From: Oscillospiraceae bacterium
GTDB lineage: Bacteria; Bacillota; Clostridia; Oscillospirales; Ruminococcaceae
Assembly (NCBI GenBank): GCA_031271475.1
Contig: JAISVP010000204.1
Span: forward strand, 1-6,316
Direction: 5' to 3'
Length of the DNA: 6,316 nt
Numbering within the stretch: the stretch's first letter is position 1; each line of letters opens with the position of its first letter. This document shows positions 4,383-6,316 of the stretch, in pieces. The notes beneath the pieces were generated by a model, which saw only the letters and a list, made by a program, of their open reading frames with translations, ran no database searches and was not told where the DNA came from. Position numbers and translations under genes: made by a program.

Positions 4383-5501
4383 TTAAGCTGTTAACTTCCG
4401 AATCACCTCGAAAATCCGGTCATCCGTATCCGTTATTGCAAGCGCCTTAGCGTTTTTCCCCATTTCAACAAGCTTTTGCGGATTTTTATAAAACTCTTCG
4501 ATTTGCTTTATCATCTTTTCGGACGTCACACCGGACTGCTCCATTACAATTGCCGCACCCGCATTCTCCAGAACTGTGGCATTGTGAAACTGATGGTTGC
4601 CTGTAGCGATTGGCGAAGGAATTAAAACAGACGCACGTCCTACTGCCTGAAGTTCCGCAAGCGTTGACGCACCCGCACGGCAAATGACTAAATCCGCCGC
4701 CGCAAGGCATTTGTCTATATCGTTAATATATTCCGTTATACGCCGGGTATCGGATGTTAACGGAATTTTTGCCTGTGCCATTGCTTCCGGGAATGAATGC
4801 TTGCCCATTCCGCCGTATCCGTGGATATGGTTTATATTAAGTCCTTTTCCGGTATGCCATTTTATTACATCCGCCATTACTTCATTTATACATCCCGCGC
4901 CAAGACTTCCGCCGAAAGACAGTATGCACATCCCGCCGTTAAACCCGAGGGCGCGTCTTGCTTCCTGTCTGCTTATTACTGAGAGTGCACTTCGTACAGG
5001 CAGTCCGGTAATTGCGTAACGGACGTCTTTGCCTAAATGTTTTACTGCCGCATCGGTGGTAAGCATTACCGTACCGACCTCTTTTGACAGCAGTTTTGTA
5101 GTCACGCCCGGATATGCGTTCGCTTCATGTATTGCCGTAGGTATGCCCATTTGCGCGGCTTTTCGGATAATCGGGCCGCTTACATAACCGCCTGTTCCGA
5201 TTGCAATATCCGGCTTGAATTTATTCAGTATCTCTTTTGCCCTCTTTCCGGATACGGCAAGCTGTGACAGGGCTTTTATATTGCGGATAAGATTTTTCGG
5301 TGTGGGTTTACGCTGAATTCCGCTGATTTTTAAAAATTCTATGCCGTACCCTGCCTCCGGAATAAGCTGTGCTTCCATTCCCGCAGGATTCCCGACAAAA
5401 AGTATTTCCGAATTCGGGATACGTTTTTGCACAATGCCCGCGATACTTAATCCCGGATTAATATGTCCTCCTGTGCCTCCGGCGGCGATTAAAACTTTCA
5501 T
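4383..5501 (-). CDS. murG: MurG, UDP-GlcNAc:lipid I N-acetylglucosaminyltransferase
   Basis: A 372-aa GT28-family transferase that adds GlcNAc from UDP-GlcNAc to lipid I, giving lipid II on the inner face of the membrane, the last cytoplasmic step of peptidoglycan precursor synthesis. The N-terminal lipid I-binding domain shows GGTGGH (8-13), GTGGYVSGP (102-110) and HEANAYPG (125-132). TGLPVR (165-170) marks the interdomain region. The C-terminal UDP-GlcNAc domain shows FGGSLGA (196-202), CRAGASTLAEL (274-284) and IPSPIATGNHQFHNA (294-308), with E283 and Q304 at the donor-contact positions known from E. coli MurG. Length is normal. HEANAYPG carries Ala where HEQN is usual, a mild deviation. 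The ATG (5501-5499) has GGAGG 8 bases upstream and lies 17 nt after the pth stop, so it is co-transcribed with pth. Being outside a dcw cluster is notable. Confidence 0.97.
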   Translation of the reverse strand: MKVLIAAGGTGGHINPGLSIAGIVQKRIPNSEILFVGNPAGMEAQLIPEAGYGIEFLKISGIQRKPTPKNLIRNIKALSQLAVSGKRAKEILNKFKPDIAIGTGGYVSGPIIRKAAQMGIPTAIHEANAYPGVTTKLLSKEVGTVMLTTDAAVKHLGKDVRYAITGLPVRSALSVISRQEARRALGFNGGMCILSFGGSLGAGCINEVMADVIKWHTGKGLNINHIHGYGGMGKHSFPEAMAQAKIPLTSDTRRITEYINDIDKCLAAADLVICRAGASTLAELQAVGRASVLIPSPIATGNHQFHNATVLENAGAAIVMEQSGVTSEKMIKQIEEFYKNPQKLVEMGKNAKALAITDTDDRIFEVIRKLTA

Positions 5502-5518
5502 ATCCTTAACCTCCCAAC

Positions 5519-6139
5519 TCAGTTGTATTCATTCATTGCCTTAACGGCTTCGCCGGCTGCAATGAGTTCCGCGGCTTTGCAGACATTCGAGCAGGCCTCT
5601 TTTAAAGGCGGTATTTCCTCGGATTTAAATGCGGACAGCACCCATGCGACAAGGTCATAATCGGGATGGGGCTTCTGTCCTACCCCGATTTTTATCCGCG
5701 GGAATGTATCTTTACCGGCAAGATAGATAATGTTTTTCATTCCGTTATGTCCGCCGTCACTGCCCTTTTGCCGTATGCGGATTTTACCGACAGGCAATGA
5801 AATGTCGTCAAACAGCACCAGTACATTTTCGGCAGGAATTTTGTAAAAGTTCATAGCTTCCGTAACTGCCTGACCGCTTAAATTCATCATCGTAAGCGGC
5901 TTCATCAAAAGCACCCGGTGCGAACTTATGTCCGTTTCCCCGCAAAACGCCTTAAACCGGCTTTTTTTTATTGCGGTATTATATTGCCCCGCAAGCATAT
6001 CAATTGCCATAAATCCTGCGTTATGCCTTGTATCACGGTACTTTGCTCCGTCATTGCCCAGTCCCGCTATTATATATGTCACGGGTTTCTGTTCCCGGCG
6101 TTCATGACCGATGGAATTGAATATGTCAAAAATGCTCAT
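5519..6139 (-). CDS. pth: Peptidyl-tRNA hydrolase
   Basis: A 206-aa bacterial-type (Pth1) hydrolase that cleaves peptidyl-tRNA released from stalled ribosomes and so recycles tRNA; it is cytoplasmic and normally essential. Family motifs in order: AGLGND (25-30, N29 equivalent to E. coli Asn10), DTRHNAG (36-42, H39 the catalytic His20 equivalent), KPLTMMNLSG (80-89, N86 equivalent to Asn68), LFDDISLPVG (109-118, D111 equivalent to Asp93) and GSDGGHNGMKNI (126-137, N132 equivalent to Asn114). It carries about 18 residues before the first strand (MSIFDIFNSIGHERREQK), slightly longer than the E. coli enzyme. The ATG (6139-6137) with AGGA 8 bases upstream is the only good start. It lies 48 nt after glmU and 17 nt before murG. 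Confidence 0.97.
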   Translation of the reverse strand: MSIFDIFNSIGHERREQKPVTYIIAGLGNDGAKYRDTRHNAGFMAIDMLAGQYNTAIKKSRFKAFCGETDISSHRVLLMKPLTMMNLSGQAVTEAMNFYKIPAENVLVLFDDISLPVGKIRIRQKGSDGGHNGMKNIIYLAGKDTFPRIKIGVGQKPHPDYDLVAWVLSAFKSEEIPPLKEACSNVCKAAELIAAGEAVKAMNEYN

Positions 6140-6158
6140 TGTATATTTCCTTTTTATG

Positions 6159-6184
6159 CCGTATTTTTAGTCCGTATTTTTAGC
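6159..6184. repeat. 13-bp tandem duplication between glmU and pth
   Basis: CCGTATTTTTAGT (6159-6171) is followed directly by CCGTATTTTTAGC (6172-6184), differing only in the last base. It fills over half of the 48-nt gap. It looks like a slippage duplication; no hairpin or T-run in the reading direction indicates termination. Confidence 0.8.
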
Positions 6185-6187
6185 CCC

Positions 6188-6316
6188 TTAGGTGTCAAGC
6201 TTTGTTCCCAATTTCTTTTTGGAGTAATCTTCCCGGACGCTTAATGCACCCCGGTCTATCGCAAGCGCATAGTCCGGGATATCTTTAATGATTGTTGTGC
6301 CGGCGGCGGTATACAC
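6188..6316 (-). CDS. glmU: GlmU C-terminal end (bifunctional UDP-GlcNAc synthesis enzyme), 3' part only
   Basis: The last 42 codons of a gene entering from the right edge, ending with TAA (6190-6188). The translation VYTAAGTTIIKDIPDYALAI followed by DRG matches the end of the left-handed beta-helix of GlmU, where the chain runs AAGS-x-I-T-K-D-V-P-x-x-A-L-A-I-x-R-G and then a basic tail (YSKKKLGTKLDT). GlmU acetylates glucosamine-1-phosphate with its C-terminal domain and uridylates it with its N-terminal domain, giving UDP-GlcNAc, the donor that MurG uses two genes downstream. The uridyltransferase domain is outside the window. Another hexapeptide-repeat sugar acetyltransferase or nucleotidyltransferase is possible but less likely given the neighbours. 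Confidence 0.85.
   Translation of the reverse strand: MYTAAGTTIIKDIPDYALAIDRGALSVREDYSKKKLGTKLDT

Overview
The window looks like chromosomal DNA of a low-to-mid-GC Clostridia member (Bacillota), plausibly an uncultured gut or rumen Oscillospirales/Ruminococcaceae relative. This is inferred from an IreB (UPF0297) protein, a DUF1540 protein, a reverse rubrerythrin of the anaerobic clostridial type, near-consensus sigma-A promoters with 17-bp spacers, and AGGAG-type ribosome binding sites. No phage, plasmid, CRISPR, rRNA or tRNA features are visible. All genes run on the minus strand except one, a secreted protein.

Layout from right to left, the direction of most transcription. (1) A cell-envelope and translation housekeeping run: the 3' end of glmU (6188-6316), pth (5519-6139), murG (4383-5501), and a small two-helix membrane protein (4046-4303). 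Gaps are 48, 17 and 79 nt, consistent with one operon. (2) Convergent to it, on the plus strand, a signal-peptide-bearing orphan of 275 aa (3191-4018). It has a perfect sigma-A promoter and an unusual operator-like palindrome upstream, and it shares a bidirectional terminator with the small membrane gene. (3) A gene-free divergent region (2842-3190) holding a 141-bp MITE-like element with 20-bp inverted repeats and TTA target duplications. (4) A reverse rubrerythrin / NADH peroxidase (2233-2775) with its own promoter, a palindrome over the -10 box, and a strong terminator. (5) A small cysteine-rich DUF1540 gene (1880-2044) with a perfect TTGACA-17-TATAAT promoter. (6) A 283-nt gap (1597-1879) packed with at least eight consecutive hairpins. 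(7) A tightly packed trio: ireB (1348-1596), a four-helix membrane protein with five 66-bp tandem repeats in its N-terminal half (359-1345, TTG start), and the 5' part of a maltose/galactoside-type O-acetyltransferase (1-357, cut by the window edge).

How the genes fit together. GlmU makes UDP-GlcNAc, the donor that MurG uses to make lipid II, so glmU and murG in one run makes metabolic sense; pth recycles peptidyl-tRNA. IreB belongs to the family phosphorylated by PASTA-domain Ser/Thr kinases that sense cell-wall state. Here it is coupled not to its usual ruvX/DUF1292 neighbours but to a repeat-bearing membrane protein of unknown function. The most interesting parts are this ireB-repeat protein pairing, the hairpin string in front of it, the MITE, and the palindromic operator of the secreted orphan. 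I cannot claim a complete novel defence or mobile system from what is visible.
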